64,000 bases of DNA from Clostridia bacterium UC5.1-1C12 (lineage in GTDB: Bacteria > Bacillota_I > Bacilli_A > Erysipelotrichales > Erysipelotrichaceae), in contig BBZX01000001.1 of NCBI GenBank assembly GCA_001305055.1, forward strand, positions 310,001 to 374,000, given 5' to 3'. The notes under the pieces were generated by a model. That model ran no database searches and had not been told where the DNA came from. It saw nothing but the letters and a program-made list of their open reading frames with translations. Positions 17,547 through 27,933 of this stretch are shown here, piece by piece. Positions within the stretch are counted from its first letter, which is position 1. Each line of letters opens with the position of its first letter. A program made the position numbers and the translations under genes.

Positions 17547-20125
17547 TTATTTATCTTCAAAATTCAAATCACGAATTTTTTCAAGTGGCTGATTATATCC
17601 CTTTCGCTGACTTTCTTCAAACTCCTGCTGTCTTCGTTTACGCAGTCCTTCTACCTCTAACAGCAATTCCCGGCTTGACATCTTATGCGCTCCCTGACCG
17701 CTGACAATCAATTGTTCCATTGCATCGGAGGTGGCGACAACGACCCGATAATCGCTGCTCAATTTATGAGTTGCCCGCTCAATATACATATCAGCTGTCT
17801 GCGCCTGATCCGTATACACTACAAAAATACTATGATCTTTAAACATTTGGCCAACACCTTCAGATACCTTATAGGCATCGAATACAAGAATTAACAGACA
17901 TTGCTTATAGCCTTGAAAATCCCCCATCAGCTGCATCAGCCTCGAACGAGCAGCATCCAAATTATCTACAGCCAGTTCCTTTAATTCAGGCCATGAATGG
18001 ATAATATTATACCCATCAATCAAATAACATAAAGGCCGATGTTTCACACTTGCCAGCAGGCCTTGAACACCTTCTTCTTTAGCTTTCTTTGAATTATTTT
18101 CCAAACGGCGTTTTCCCGGCCCATACGTCTTAATAAATATCGCATCTAAATCTTCATCATTTAACTTTTTCATTTCCTTGGCCGGGGCACTTTGCTGTTT
18201 CTTTTCCGTCTTGCTGTAACTGGTTGTAACATGCATCTGCTTCTTCACCTCATGCCAAGGTACAAAATAACCGGCGCCATGTGAACAAAAAATTGAACCT
18301 GTAGGATTATCGATATCGGTTTCACTATCATAGCCTGCTTCAGCAATGATTTCATCTTGATTTTGACATGGTTTATAGCCTTCCATCACACAGGCTAATT
18401 TTCCTTTACCCTTAGTATAAGCAACTAAGTCGCTTTGATAGTTCTGCATTTTTGCTACTGGCGCGCTGCCGCTCAGTACCGTCATTTCATTAGCAGTATC
18501 ATCGATTACAAAACTCCCATTCATCTGTTCAATATCAAAAACAGTGCGGCTTAGATATTCCGTAGGCACTTCTAATTTAAATTTGAAATAAGGTTCTAAT
18601 ACGATTGATTTGGCAGATTTCAGCCCTTGACGCACTGCCCGATAAGTTGCTTCACGGAAGTCTCCGCCTTCAGTATGTTTTTGATGAGCCTTACCACTTA
18701 ATAAAGTTATCTTCATATCAGTAATAGGTGATCCGGTTAACACTCCTAAATGCTCTTTTTCTTCAAGATGGCTCAATATCAGACGCTGCCAATGACGATC
18801 CAATTCATCTTCAGGACATGCACTAGTAATTTGGATACCGCTGCCTTCATCCCCTGGTTCAAGCAGCAAATGTACTTCAGCATAATGCCTTAATGGCTCA
18901 TAATGCCCTACGCCTTCGACGGGTTCCAGAATTGTTTCACGGTAGCTGATAGCACCATGGTCAAAAGACACATCAACATTAAAACGATTGCTGATGATAT
19001 TTTTTAATATTTCAGTCTGAATCTCTCCCATCATCTGAACTCTGATTTCTTTTAACCGTTCATTATATGTAATATGAAGCTGTGGGTCTTCCTCTCCTAG
19101 CTGTTTTAAATTTCTAAGCATAGTAAATGCATCACATCCTTCAGGTAGCTGCATACGGTAGTTCATATAAGAAGAAAGCAAAGGCTTTTTCAGATTTTTT
19201 TTCAAAACCGAGCCCTTCACCCGCATAGACATTCTGCAGTCCTTTAACCGCACATACCTCACCGGCTATGGCTTCATTAACGGCAGTAAATTTACTGCCT
19301 GAATATTTACGAATCTGGTCAACCTTCTCACTTTCACACAGTTTGGCTTTAACTTTTAAGCGGCCGCCAGTGATTTTCATATGGGCCAGCTTATTACCAT
19401 TCTCATCACGAGTTATTTTGTATACCTTTGCGCCAAATTCCTCAGAGTAATCATGCATTATAATAAATTCACTTAAACCATCCAGGAAAGTCTCAATACC
19501 CTGCCTTTTTAAGGCTGATCCAAAATAGCATGGAAATACTTTTCTTTTATGTATTTTAGCTGATAACAAAGACTTATTTATAATCGTATGTTCCATGTAA
19601 TCTTCCAGCAATTCATCATCACACATGGCCGCCTGTTCCATCATTTCATTAGATGAAGATGTAAAATCGACACATCTCTCATCTAACCGTTTACGCAGCT
19701 CAGCCAACAATTCTTCTTTCGTTAGATGTGCCGTATCCATCTTATTAATAAATATAAAAACAGGTATCTGATAATGCTCCAGCAATTTCCAAATCGTTTC
19801 CGTGTGCGTCTGCACGCCATCGACAGCATTAACAATTAAAATCGCATAATCCAGAATCTGCAGGGTTCGTTCCATTTCACTTGAAAAATCGACGTGTCCC
19901 GGCGTATCTAGTAAGGTAAATTCAATATCTTTCCATTGGCAAATAGCTTGTTTTGAAAATATAGTAATCCCGCGGCTTCTCTCTTGTTTGTCATAGTCTA
20001 AGAAAGCATCGCCATGATCGACACGCCCCAATTTCGGATACTCCCGCTCAAATAAAGCATACTTCTGATAATGTTGTCTTACCGGCATCTACATGTGCCA
20101 GAGTTCCGATTACTACATGCTTCAT
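17547..20125 (-). CDS. TetM-like ribosomal GTPase fused to a YacP/Rae1-type NYN endoribonuclease
   Basis: About 860 residues once three 1-nt indels (near 20079, 20036 and 19195) are corrected. Residues 1-640 follow the Tet(M)/EF-G plan: P-loop AHVDAGKTT, switch II DTPGHVDF, guanine box NKMD, then domains II-V ending GAGYFVPWHEVKKQMH. A Lys-rich linker leads to a C-terminal NYN domain (about 695-830) with LIDGYNIIHSWPEL, LILVFDAYK, TADMYIERA and VVVATSDAMEQ, all metal-site acids kept. B. subtilis YacP (Rae1) is an endoribonuclease acting in the ribosomal A site, and Tet(M) binds the same site. Start ATG 20125 has AGGAGGTAG. Tetracycline resistance is possible but not shown. Confidence 0.85.
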
Positions 20126-20150
20126 TTGACTACCTCCTGATTTCTTATCC

Positions 20151-20175
20151 AAAAAGACAGGTCAGCTGCCTGTCT
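20151..20175 (-). terminator. Terminator after the nuclease-NTPase-S1 gene
   Basis: Minus strand AGACAGG, 7-nt loop, CCTGTCT followed by TTTTT. Located 14 nt past the stop at 20189 and before the TetM-like gene's ribosome-binding site, so the two genes are probably separate transcripts. Confidence 0.75.
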
Positions 20176-20188
20176 AATTTTCATAGCA

Positions 20189-22829
20189 TTATGCAATTTT
20201 ATTCACAAACTCTAGTTCAAATCTTTTATGATCTTCTCGATATTTTATAATATTTGCATATAGTATATCTGAGATATTAAATTCATTAATTTCTATTCCA
20301 AATGTTCTAAAACGAGGGATAAATCCTTCCGCCTCAAAATTTATTGAAACAAATATTCCACCTTCTATGACTTGAGTTACGATTACTTCAATTTGCATAC
20401 CCGGTTGATATTTTTCTTTCAATTCTTCTACTTTTACAGAAGGTTTATGTTTTATTGATTCCAATCCTTTATAAGGTGCATTCAAATCATATATACAAAA
20501 CCCATCTCCGTTAAAAACTTCAACTTTTGGTGCTAAATACTCATTCTTATATAAAGATAAATACTCCAGCATATCAGAAATATTTCCAATAACATTACTA
20601 ATTTTTAAGTAATCTTTTTCCTTTAAACGGTCAGATATTCTTTTAACAATTTCTGGTTTATTATAATATATGTCTTCTGAACACGCTTCTAAATAAACTG
20701 GTGTAGCCAATAAATGCAAATGCATCAGACCTAATGCTGTTAATCTAATAGAGTCGAATTCTTTTATCTTATCCCCAACAGAATCACAAACAATTAGTTT
20801 CTCTCTAACTAAATAATTTATTTCTCTCATTATTGCTGAAGATTGATGTCCAACAAAAACTAAAGATTCCATTACTTTCTTTATGCTGTGTAGTCCTCTC
20901 GCATTATTTGTTCCCTCTTTTATTTTTATTTTCATTAAGCCAATTTAAAATATCGACACGGATAAATGGATCTACAAAATCATCCTTATAATCTGATGAA
21001 AACAAATTTTTTATTTTAGATTGTCCACTGTTATAATATTTTCTATTCCCTCTAATAACAGCATTCACCATCATGTGATTTGGAATGATATATTCTCCAT
21101 TAGTAGCTCTTACCTTAAAAAAATCATCAGATTTTAGATATCCGCTTCTGCAAAAATCTATGAAGAGTTCTATTCCTGATCTTATATTTTTATCAGCTAT
21201 AGTATAAAACAAGTGTTTAACAAGATCATTACCCCTTATTGAGTATAAAATCGCTTTTATATATTCCAGTCTTTCATCATCATTTAATTTTACTTTTATC
21301 CCATTTTTTAATGCATAATTTTCTTGTCTATAATCATTAGTAATTAATCTTATTATATAGTTTAATCTTTCTTGAAGAACTTTAAGTAAATCTGGAGGAT
21401 CAATCCTGTACACCATATCCTTTATAACTGTATCTAATGGCGGTTTATTTCTATACTTACTATATGTTGTATCTCTTAAAGGCATTATGATTAAAGTTTT
21501 AAATTCCTTTCTGAACCATTCTGCTACTTGAAACATAAGTAATTGGCTTTCATCAGTTGCTTTATCAACATTATCAAATATAATTATACAGGTTTTTTTC
21601 TCTTTTTTCCTGATATATTTAATAAGAGATTTTAATTTTCTTTGATCATTATGTAATAATGATTCTAATAATTCATATAATTTAACATTATATGAATTAT
21701 TACCCTGTAACAATTTACCTATGCCATTTTCAAACTCTTTTACTTCATCCTCAAATAAACATTTTAGAAAATCTAAATTAAGATTAAGACTATTAAAACG
21801 CACTAATTCCTCTATTACATAACTTATTATCCAATCATAAATCTTATCTTCAGCTAATGGCGCTTTATTCATATCTAGTATAAACCATTGAAGGTTTTCA
21901 GAAATCTTATCATCTTCTGGAAGAATAACATTTTTAATATATCTAATGAAGTTGATTTTCCACTACCAACACTACCTATAAGAAGAATCAATGAATCCTC
22001 TCTCTCCTTAAGTCTTGTTTTTGTATATTGGTTAAGAATGTATTCACTGTTGAAGTTGATATTAAATTGATATTATCTAAACTTCTTTCGTATTCATTTC
22101 TAATTGTTTTTAGTATTGGTTCTACATGTTGTTCCCTGTTTTTTGATTTTAACATATGCATTTTTTACTACATCACAATAATCTTTTTCACTTTCTGGAA
22201 CTAATAATCTATTATAATCTACCGTAAAATTCCTTCCAAAATCATTTTCAGGGAGTTCAATGTTCTGTACTTTGGTTCCACCAACCTCTGTCACTGGTTT
22301 ATAAAATTTTTGATTTTTTCTTAGCAGACGTATAATTGAATTAAAATATTTTTGTAAATTATCTTTACTTAATATATCTAAAAATTTATAAAAAGTTCAT
22401 TACCAACAACAAAATCATTAAAACTAAGTTCAAATAATAATTCATCACTATCAAAATAACCCACTTTTGTTAGGGCTCCATTAGAAGCAATTACATACTT
22501 GCATGGATTTATTTCATGCGGATATAAAGCATTTAATTCATTTGCGTATAATCTAGCTTCATAATATCCCTTTTCTAAATCTCCTTCTTCTTTCTTTGCT
22601 TCTATAACAACTAATGGTACACCATTAATTACTACAATGTAGTCCGGGAAAAAACTTTTTTATTAGCTTTTCCTATGGACATTCCTTTAATACTTTTTTT
22701 TGTAATAATATCACTTGAGCTTAAGCCGCAACCTTCCGGAAAATCTTTTGATAATAATTGATATATAAATTTTTGTTCAACATCACTTTCAGTTGAAATA
22801 TCATCAATCGAACAATATAAATTTTTCAA
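20189..22829 (-). CDS. PD-(D/E)XK nuclease (HSDR_N-like) / P-loop NTPase / S1-domain protein (multiple frameshifts)
   Basis: One gene of about 880 residues, broken here by about seven 1-nt indels in A/T runs. Residues 1-160: HsdR N-terminal-like nuclease domain with FPDYIVVINGVPLVVIEAKK, a classic PD...ExK metal site. Residues about 270-560: P-loop NTPase, Walker A LLIGSVGSGKST, Walker B CIIIFDNVDKATDE, then LIIMPLRDTTY, in the style of STAND/KAP-like ATPases. After that a winged-helix-like region (GLHSIKKVMESLVFVGHQSSAIMR) and a C-terminal S1/OB domain (YQPGMQIEVIVTQVIEGGIF). TTG 22829 follows GGAGGTGATAGAA. It sits alone in an integrase-flanked island, suggesting antiphage defence; substrate unknown. 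Confidence 0.7.
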
Positions 22830-23040
22830 ATTCTATCACCTCCATTTAATTTTATCATATTCTGAAAGTGATTAACATGATTATAATTATTTATAATATC
22901 AAACAAGAGGCATTTACAGTTAAAAAGAACAAAAAACAAAAGCTGCTGAAAAATTCTAAATGTGAATTATAAAGTTTTAAAAGACAAAACAAAAGAATTG
23001 AAGTACTCTATGCAGAATATTATAAAATAAAAATGTTCAG
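22830..23040. other. A/T-rich intergenic stretch, no gene seen
   Basis: No convincing coding frame or RNA. It should hold the promoter of the nuclease-NTPase-S1 gene. Composition changes sharply at about 23041, where G/C-rich conjugation-derived DNA begins. Confidence 0.4.
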
Positions 23041-23335
23041 CACCTTTCCTCCGCGCCGCTCACCTTGAACACGTTCAGCACATCTGTTTCAATTTGGGAA
23101 AGACGTGCTTTGGCAACTTTCAGATTGTCCGCCACAATGATAAGGGTGATATTTTTCTTCACCAGGCCGTTATTTCCGTGCTGGTTCTGCAGCATAGCCG
23201 CGTATTCCTCACGGATACTGTCAAAATCATCCCCTTGGCTGCTGATCTCAATACTTTTTCAAAATTCTCTCTTCCTACATACTGGCTGATGAGGAAGAGC
23301 TATACCTCCACGGAGGCATCAAAGTAGTAAAGTCG
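23041..23335 (-). pseudogene. VirB4 fragment from a decayed conjugative element
   Basis: Minus-strand frames read FDASVEV, then after small shifts DDFDSIREEYAAMLQNQHG, NNGLVKKNITLIIVADNLKV and AKARLSQIETDVLNVF. These align with the VirB4 N-terminal region of the intact ICE (FDSSVHFEIS, NPVRNEYSQMLKSQL, NNGLTKTKYLTFGIE, RLEHIQTDLL). It has no start, no Walker motifs and several frame breaks, and is richer in G/C than its surroundings. It is a relic of a different Tn1549-like element, not a copy of the one at 1-9.9 kb. Confidence 0.65.
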
Positions 23336-23644
23336 TATATGGGAAAAACACATCAAAGATCACCATGTGCCTGGTGTCAGGGGCAAAACGCTTTAGGGCC
23401 ATAATGTCATGGCCAGTCACCGGATTTCTGCCTTGCCTCAGCAAGCATTTTCCCAATGGTCTGAGGTTTCTTCGGCAGACGGTAATTCTACTGGACGTCA
23501 TTTACCACCCTCATACATTCATCCCCTTTTATAGCTGACAAAAGTGCGAAGTTTCCACAAGAGCCTTTCAGAGGTCTCTTTGGTGTCCGTCTTTGTCGCA
23601 TAGCTGTTCATCATTTTCCGTTTGTCGTTATTATAGCGTAATGG
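23336..23644. other. Decayed mobile-element DNA
   Basis: Fragmented minus-strand frames with many stops (for example YNNDKRKMMNSYATKTDTKE near 23630-23570 and KKPQTIGKMLAEARQK near 23480-23430) and no intact gene. I could not assign them. The segment joins the VirB4 relic to the integrase remnant, so a large deletion probably passed through here. Confidence 0.4.
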
Positions 23645-23806
23645 CATAGTCATGCCAGCTTATTGGTATAAATCAGATTCTCGCCACTGCTAAATGCAGA
23701 AGGTTTAGGGCATGAACGAATACAAACTACCATAGATACTTACAGCCATCTGTATCAAATCATACAAGTTGAAGTAACCAATCAGCTTGATAATTATAAG
23801 TTATAA
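23645..23806 (+). pseudogene. Integrase C-terminal remnant at the intact guaA
   Basis: Plus-strand frame reads HSHASLLV, a stop, then FSPLLNAEGLGHERIQTT, DTYSHLYQIIQVEVTNQLD and a stop at 23806. It matches the C-terminus of the integrase at 14943-16040 (HSHASLLVELGFSPLL, LGHERVQTTMDTYSHLY), including the catalytic Tyr. All upstream domains are missing and there is an in-frame TAA. It is the relic of the integrase of an older guaA insertion. Confidence 0.8.
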
Positions 23807-23837
23807 ACCCTTGCTACAAAAAATCGCCCTAATGCAA

Positions 23838-23858
23838 CCAATTTGTAGCCACTAAAAA
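23838..23858 (+). repeat. Direct repeat shared with the first guaA junction (copy 2)
   Basis: Identical 21-bp copy of the sequence at 16048-16068, again between an integrase end and a guaA terminator. It links the two junctions as products of related elements. Confidence 0.6.
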
Positions 23859-23862
23859 ACAA

Positions 23863-23904
23863 GAATCCCGAAATATCCTTTATTTACAAGGTTTTTCGAG
23901 ACTC
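23863..23904 (-). terminator. guaA terminator
   Basis: Minus strand forms an imperfect long hairpin (arms GAGTCTCGAAA and TTTCGGGATTC, inner CCTT/AAGG) followed by TTGTTTTTT. It has the same inner AAATAAAGG core as the terminator of the guaA paralogue, so the two gene ends are homologous. Confidence 0.7.
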
Positions 23905-23920
23905 AGATACTCTTAAATTA

Positions 23921-25453
23921 TTATTCCCATTCAATCGTCGCAGGCGGCTTCGACGTGCAATCCAGCACTACTCGATTAATGCCCTTCACCTCATTGATGA
24001 TCCGTCTTGAAATCTTATCCAGAACATCATATGGAATCCGTGCCCAATCTGCAGTCATACCATCAATTGACGTAACCGCACGAATACCAACCGTATATTC
24101 ATATGTACGCTGATCCCCCATAACACCTACTGACTTCATATCCGGCAATGCTGTAAAATACTGCCAAATTTCTTTATCCAAGCCAGCCAGCGCAATCTCT
24201 TCACGCAAAATCGCATCACTGCGGCGTACCAGATCCAGCTTCTCTTCAGTCACTTCGCCCAACACACGAATCGCAAGACCTGGCCCAGGGAATGGCTGAC
24301 GGTGCACAATTTCATCAGGCAGCCCCAGCAGCGTCCCCAGCTCTCTCACTTCATCCTTAAACAAAGTATTCAGCGGTTCAATCAACTTAAACTGCATATT
24401 TTCAGGCAGACCGCCAACATTATGATGACTCTTAATCGTCTGAGCGGTATCCGTTCCGGACTCAATCACATCTGTATACAATGTTCCCTGTGCCAGCCAC
24501 TTAATCTGCGTAAACTTTGCAGACTCACGTTCAAACACACGAATAAATTCATTACCGATAATCTTACGTTTCTGTTCAGGATCACTCACACCCTTCAGCA
24601 AACTCATGAATTCATTTCTCGCATCAATCTTATAAAGATTCATGCCAAAACGTCCCTTAAACGTATCAACTACGGATTCTGCCTCATTCAAGCGCAGCAA
24701 ACCATGATCTACAAACATACAAGTCAGCTTATCGCCAATTGCCTTATGCAGCAAAGCAGCTACAACCGCTGAATCAACACCGCCGGATAATGCGCACAAT
24801 ACCTCATCATCGCCAACCGTTTCCTTGATCTTCGCAATCTCCACATCGACGAATTCCTTCATACTCCAGTTATTCTTAGCCTCACATACACCAAACACAA
24901 AATTCTTCAGCATCGCTGTGCCGTTAACCGTATGACGCACTTCCGGATGGAATTGAATCGCATAAAAGCGCTTCTCAGGATTACTCATCATTACAATCGG
25001 ACAAGTCTGTGTAGATGCATTAACCTCAAATCCCTCAGGAACCGCAGTAACCTGGTCACCATGTGACATCCAAACCTGCTGCGTATTTTCCATACCCTTC
25101 AGCAACGCATTGCCAGCCTTAATTTCAATATCCGCTTTGCCATACTCCGCATGCTCACAGGATTCAACCTTGCCGCCCAAATCATGCGCCATCAGCTGCA
25201 TCCCATAACAAATCCCTAAAATTGGCTTCCCAATCTTAAAAATTTCAGGGTCTACCTTAAAAGCATTCTCATCATATACCGAATTTGGCCCACCTGAAAA
25301 AATAATACCTTTTATTTCAGGATCAGCAGCAATTTCCGCAGCACTTGTATGACGTGATTTCAATTCACTATATACGCCCATTTCACGAACACGACGTGCA
25401 ATCAGCTGGTTATACTGACTGCCAAAGTCAAGAACGATAATTTTATCTGCCAT
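23921..25453 (-). CDS. guaA: GMP synthase (glutamine-hydrolysing)
   Basis: Converts XMP, ATP and glutamine to GMP in purine synthesis. 510 residues, full length. The class I amidotransferase domain shows GGPNSVYD, nucleophile [15 protein letters not shown] (Cys) and FHPEV (His, Glu). The ATP pyrophosphatase loop is [16 protein letters not shown], and [13 protein letters not shown] plus the C-terminal TIEWE close the dimerisation domain. Frame intact. Its 3' end adjoins an integrase remnant and is the right-hand limit of the accessory island. This is the host's functional copy, as the paralogue at 16.1 kb lacks glutaminase residues. Confidence 0.97.
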   Translation of the reverse strand: MADKIIVLDFGSQYNQLIARRVREMGVYSELKSRHTSAAEIAADPEIKGIIFSGGPNSVYDENAFKVDPEIFKIGKPILGICYGMQLMAHDLGGKVESCEHAEYGKADIEIKAGNALLKGMENTQQVWMSHGDQVTAVPEGFEVNASTQTCPIVMMSNPEKRFYAIQFHPEVRHTVNGTAMLKNFVFGVCEAKNNWSMKEFVDVEIAKIKETVGDDEVLCALSGGVDSAVVAALLHKAIGDKLTCMFVDHGLLRLNEAESVVDTFKGRFGMNLYKIDARNEFMSLLKGVSDPEQKRKIIGNEFIRVFERESAKFTQIKWLAQGTLYTDVIESGTDTAQTIKSHHNVGGLPENMQFKLIEPLNTLFKDEVRELGTLLGLPDEIVHRQPFPGPGLAIRVLGEVTEEKLDLVRRSDAILREEIALAGLDKEIWQYFTALPDMKSVGVMGDQRTYEYTVGIRAVTSIDGMTADWARIPYDVLDKISRRIINEVKGINRVVLDCTSKPPATIEWE

Positions 25454-25533
25454 AAACTTCTCCTTTTCTTTACAATTTCCTAACTATAATATCATTTTTA
25501 TCACTCTTTTGCACTATTTTTTCTATCAACTTA

Positions 25534-25904
25534 TCAGCGTTTCAAAGGAACGATTTCAATCCAATAGCCATCCGGGTCATTTATAAAATAAATTCCCATC
25601 GCTTCATTATTAAAGCACACACAGCCCATCGCCTGATGCTTCTTAAAAGATGTTTCATAATCATTCACCGTCAAAGCCAAATGAAACTCTTCTTCACCAA
25701 GATCATACTTCTGCGGATGATCCTTCAGCCAAGTCAATTCAAGTGTAAATCACTCTTCCCATCACCCAGATAAGCCAATATAAAACTGCCGTCAGCCGCT
25801 TCTTTCTTGCGCACAACCTCCAAACCTAATGCTTCCTTATAAAACGCCAAGCTTTTCTGTAAATCACAGACATTAAAATTAAAATGATTAAATGTATAAT
25901 TCAT
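25534..25904 (-). CDS. VOC/glyoxalase-family protein (1-nt frameshift)
   Basis: About 123-residue vicinal-oxygen-chelate protein similar to lactoylglutathione lyase. N-terminal half MNYTFNHFNFNVCDLQKSLAFYKEALGLEVV and C-terminal half FHLALTVNDYETSFKKH, IYFINDPDGYWIEIVPLKR cover both beta-alpha-beta-beta-beta units, with His, Glu metal ligands present. An indel near 25745 separates the halves. It starts 17 nt inside the MBL gene upstream, so the two are coupled. Substrate unknown; dicarbonyl detoxification is plausible. Confidence 0.78.
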
Positions 25905-26591
25905 GATTTTCTCCTTCTTTAATTGTAAATAATTGATTCATGTGTTCAATCTTAACGATTTTATCCTTATATTCCTTAGCCTCATCCAGTGCTAAAAACC
26001 GTTTAATCACTGCATAGTCTTCCCACATATGCATCGGAAAAACCAATTTAGCATCTGCACTTTTTAAAAAGGCAAGCATACCCCAGCTGAATTGCTTTTC
26101 CTGACGGGGATCAAGCGGAACAAAGGCCAAATCAAAGGTTCTGCCCTTCAGCTTATCCATTTCCTTTAAAAATGCATTCTTCGCAGCTTTATTTTCACCA
26201 TCGCTGTTCTCCCCTTCCCAATGCCACCAATTCAAATCACCGGATGGTAAATAGACACCCCCTCCACATTAACCATAAATGCAACTCCCTGATCAGTAGA
26301 ATGCAGTGTTTCATATTTCAGCTCATCAAATAAATAACTGCCATTAGCTTTTACCTGATGAATTTTATCGGTTGGCTTAATCCGGATATCTTTCGATAAT
26401 ATCCATTGAATATCTCCCTGCCAATCAAGAATCTCACGATTAAAATGATCCTGATGCGTGTGTGAAGCAAAAACATACACCTTCTTTGACTGATTAAAAG
26501 CAGGTATCTCACCGCGATAATAATCAAAAACTAAAATCGTATGCGCTAATTCAATCATAAAACCGCTGTGATCAATATATGTTACTTTCAT
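25888..26591 (-). CDS. MBL-fold metal-dependent hydrolase (1-nt frameshift)
   Basis: About 235-residue UlaG-like metallo-beta-lactamase-fold protein. It starts MKVTYIDHSGFMIEL at ATG 26591 behind AGGAGTAG, has the metal motif ASHTHQDHFN (residues 46-55), then YHSGDLNWWHWEG after a missing T near 26236, and LVFPMHMWEDY late in the protein. Substrate cannot be told from sequence. It overlaps or abuts rarA upstream and a VOC gene downstream. Confidence 0.8.
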
Positions 26592-27917
26592 AACTACTCC
26601 TATTGGTGTTTTTACGCCATTCATCAATTTGCTTCATCCGTTCCTGTACGCGTGCCTCTGATCCTTGATTCGTTGGATGATAATAAGAATGATTCAGCAA
26701 AGAATCAGGCAGACAGCGCATAGTGGTGAGTTTATCATCAGTATCATGAGCATACTGATAGCCTGCCCCATAGTTTAAATCCTTCATCAGCTTGGTCGGT
26801 GCATTGCGTATCTGCAGCGGTACCGGTTCAGCCAGCATTTTTGAAGCATCATCGGCAGCTTTCCCATAGGCGACATATAAAGCATTAGATTTTGGAGCCA
26901 GTGCCATATATGTAACCGCATGCGTTAAATGCACATTACACTCCGGCATCCCCAGAAAATGACAGGCCTGATAGGCAGCAACCGCAATTTCCAATGCCCG
27001 GCTGTCAGCCATGCCGATATCCTCACTGGCAAAACGCACTACTCTGCGGGCCACATAAAGCGGGTCCTCGCCCGCTTCGAGCATTCTTGCAAGCCAATAG
27101 ATGGATGCATCTACATCACTGTTACGCATTGATTTATGAAGCGCAGAGATAAGGTTATAATGCTCCTCCCCCTTTTTATCATAAAGCAATGACTTTTTAC
27201 TGATGCATTGTTCTAAAGTCTCCTTGGTAATCGTAATCTCAATGCCTTGACGTTCACCATTCAGCACAACCATTTCCAATGTATTTAACGCCACACGAGC
27301 ATCTCCATTAGCAAAATTAGCAATCATATAAATCATTTCATCACTGATATTGACTTTAAAATTGCCAAATCCCTTTGGTGAACTGATCGCATGACGAATT
27401 AATTCAGACAAATCATCTGACGATAAGGCCTGAAGCACAAAAACCTTGCATCTGGACAATAACGCAGAATTAATCTCAAAGGAAGGATTTTCAGTCGTCG
27501 CGCCAATCAATATAATGCTTCCCTTTCCACAAACGGCAGAAAAGCATCCTGCTGAGCCTTATTGAAGCGATGAATCTCATCAATGAATAAAATCGTCCGT
27601 TCCCCCATTAATCGTGCACTTTCAGCCTTATTCATTACTTCCTTGATCTCTTTTATGCCGCTGGTAACAGCACTGAAATCAATGAAACGGCTTTTCGTTT
27701 TACCGGCGATAATTCTTGCCAGCGTGGTCTTGCCGACACCCGGCGGACCCCAAAAAATCATCGAAGATACCTGATCATTCTTTATTAACTGAGCAAGCAC
27801 CTTTCCCTCACCTAAAAGATGCTTTTGTCCTACATAATCATCCAAGGACTTCGGCCGCAGCCGGCTTGCCAGCGGATCACTCATCGCACGGTCATCAAAT
27901 AATGATTCCTGAACCAT
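26572..27917 (-). CDS. rarA: Replication-associated recombination protein RarA/MgsA (1-nt frameshift)
   Basis: Clamp-loader-like AAA+ ATPase acting at stalled replication forks. Starts MVQESLFDDRAMSDPLASRLRP at ATG 27917 behind AGGTGAAAAGA. Walker A GPPGVGKTT, Walker B ILFIDEIHRF, sensor 1 IGATTENPSF, and the C-terminal tetramerisation region (RMLEAGEDPLYVARRVVRFASEDIG) are present. One A missing near 27511 (VEKGSIIL) splits it. About 449 residues, normal for the family. Confidence 0.92.
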
Positions 27918-27933
27918 TCTTTTCACCTCTTCC

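Noticed and set aside
17547..20125. Plain tetracycline resistance gene call
   Set aside because: Similarity to Tet(M) is clear, but the fused NYN domain and unknown domain IV loops make a resistance claim unsafe without testing.
22829..23645. CRISPR or tandem-repeat array in the A/T-rich cargo region
   Set aside because: No regular repeats with spacers; only degenerate gene fragments and A/T-rich DNA.
24302..24772. Plus-strand open frame of 156 residues
   Set aside because: Antisense shadow of the intact guaA; residue composition is not protein-like.
25454..25533. Purine riboswitch before guaA
   Set aside because: The gap is only about 80 nt and no purine-aptamer pattern is visible.
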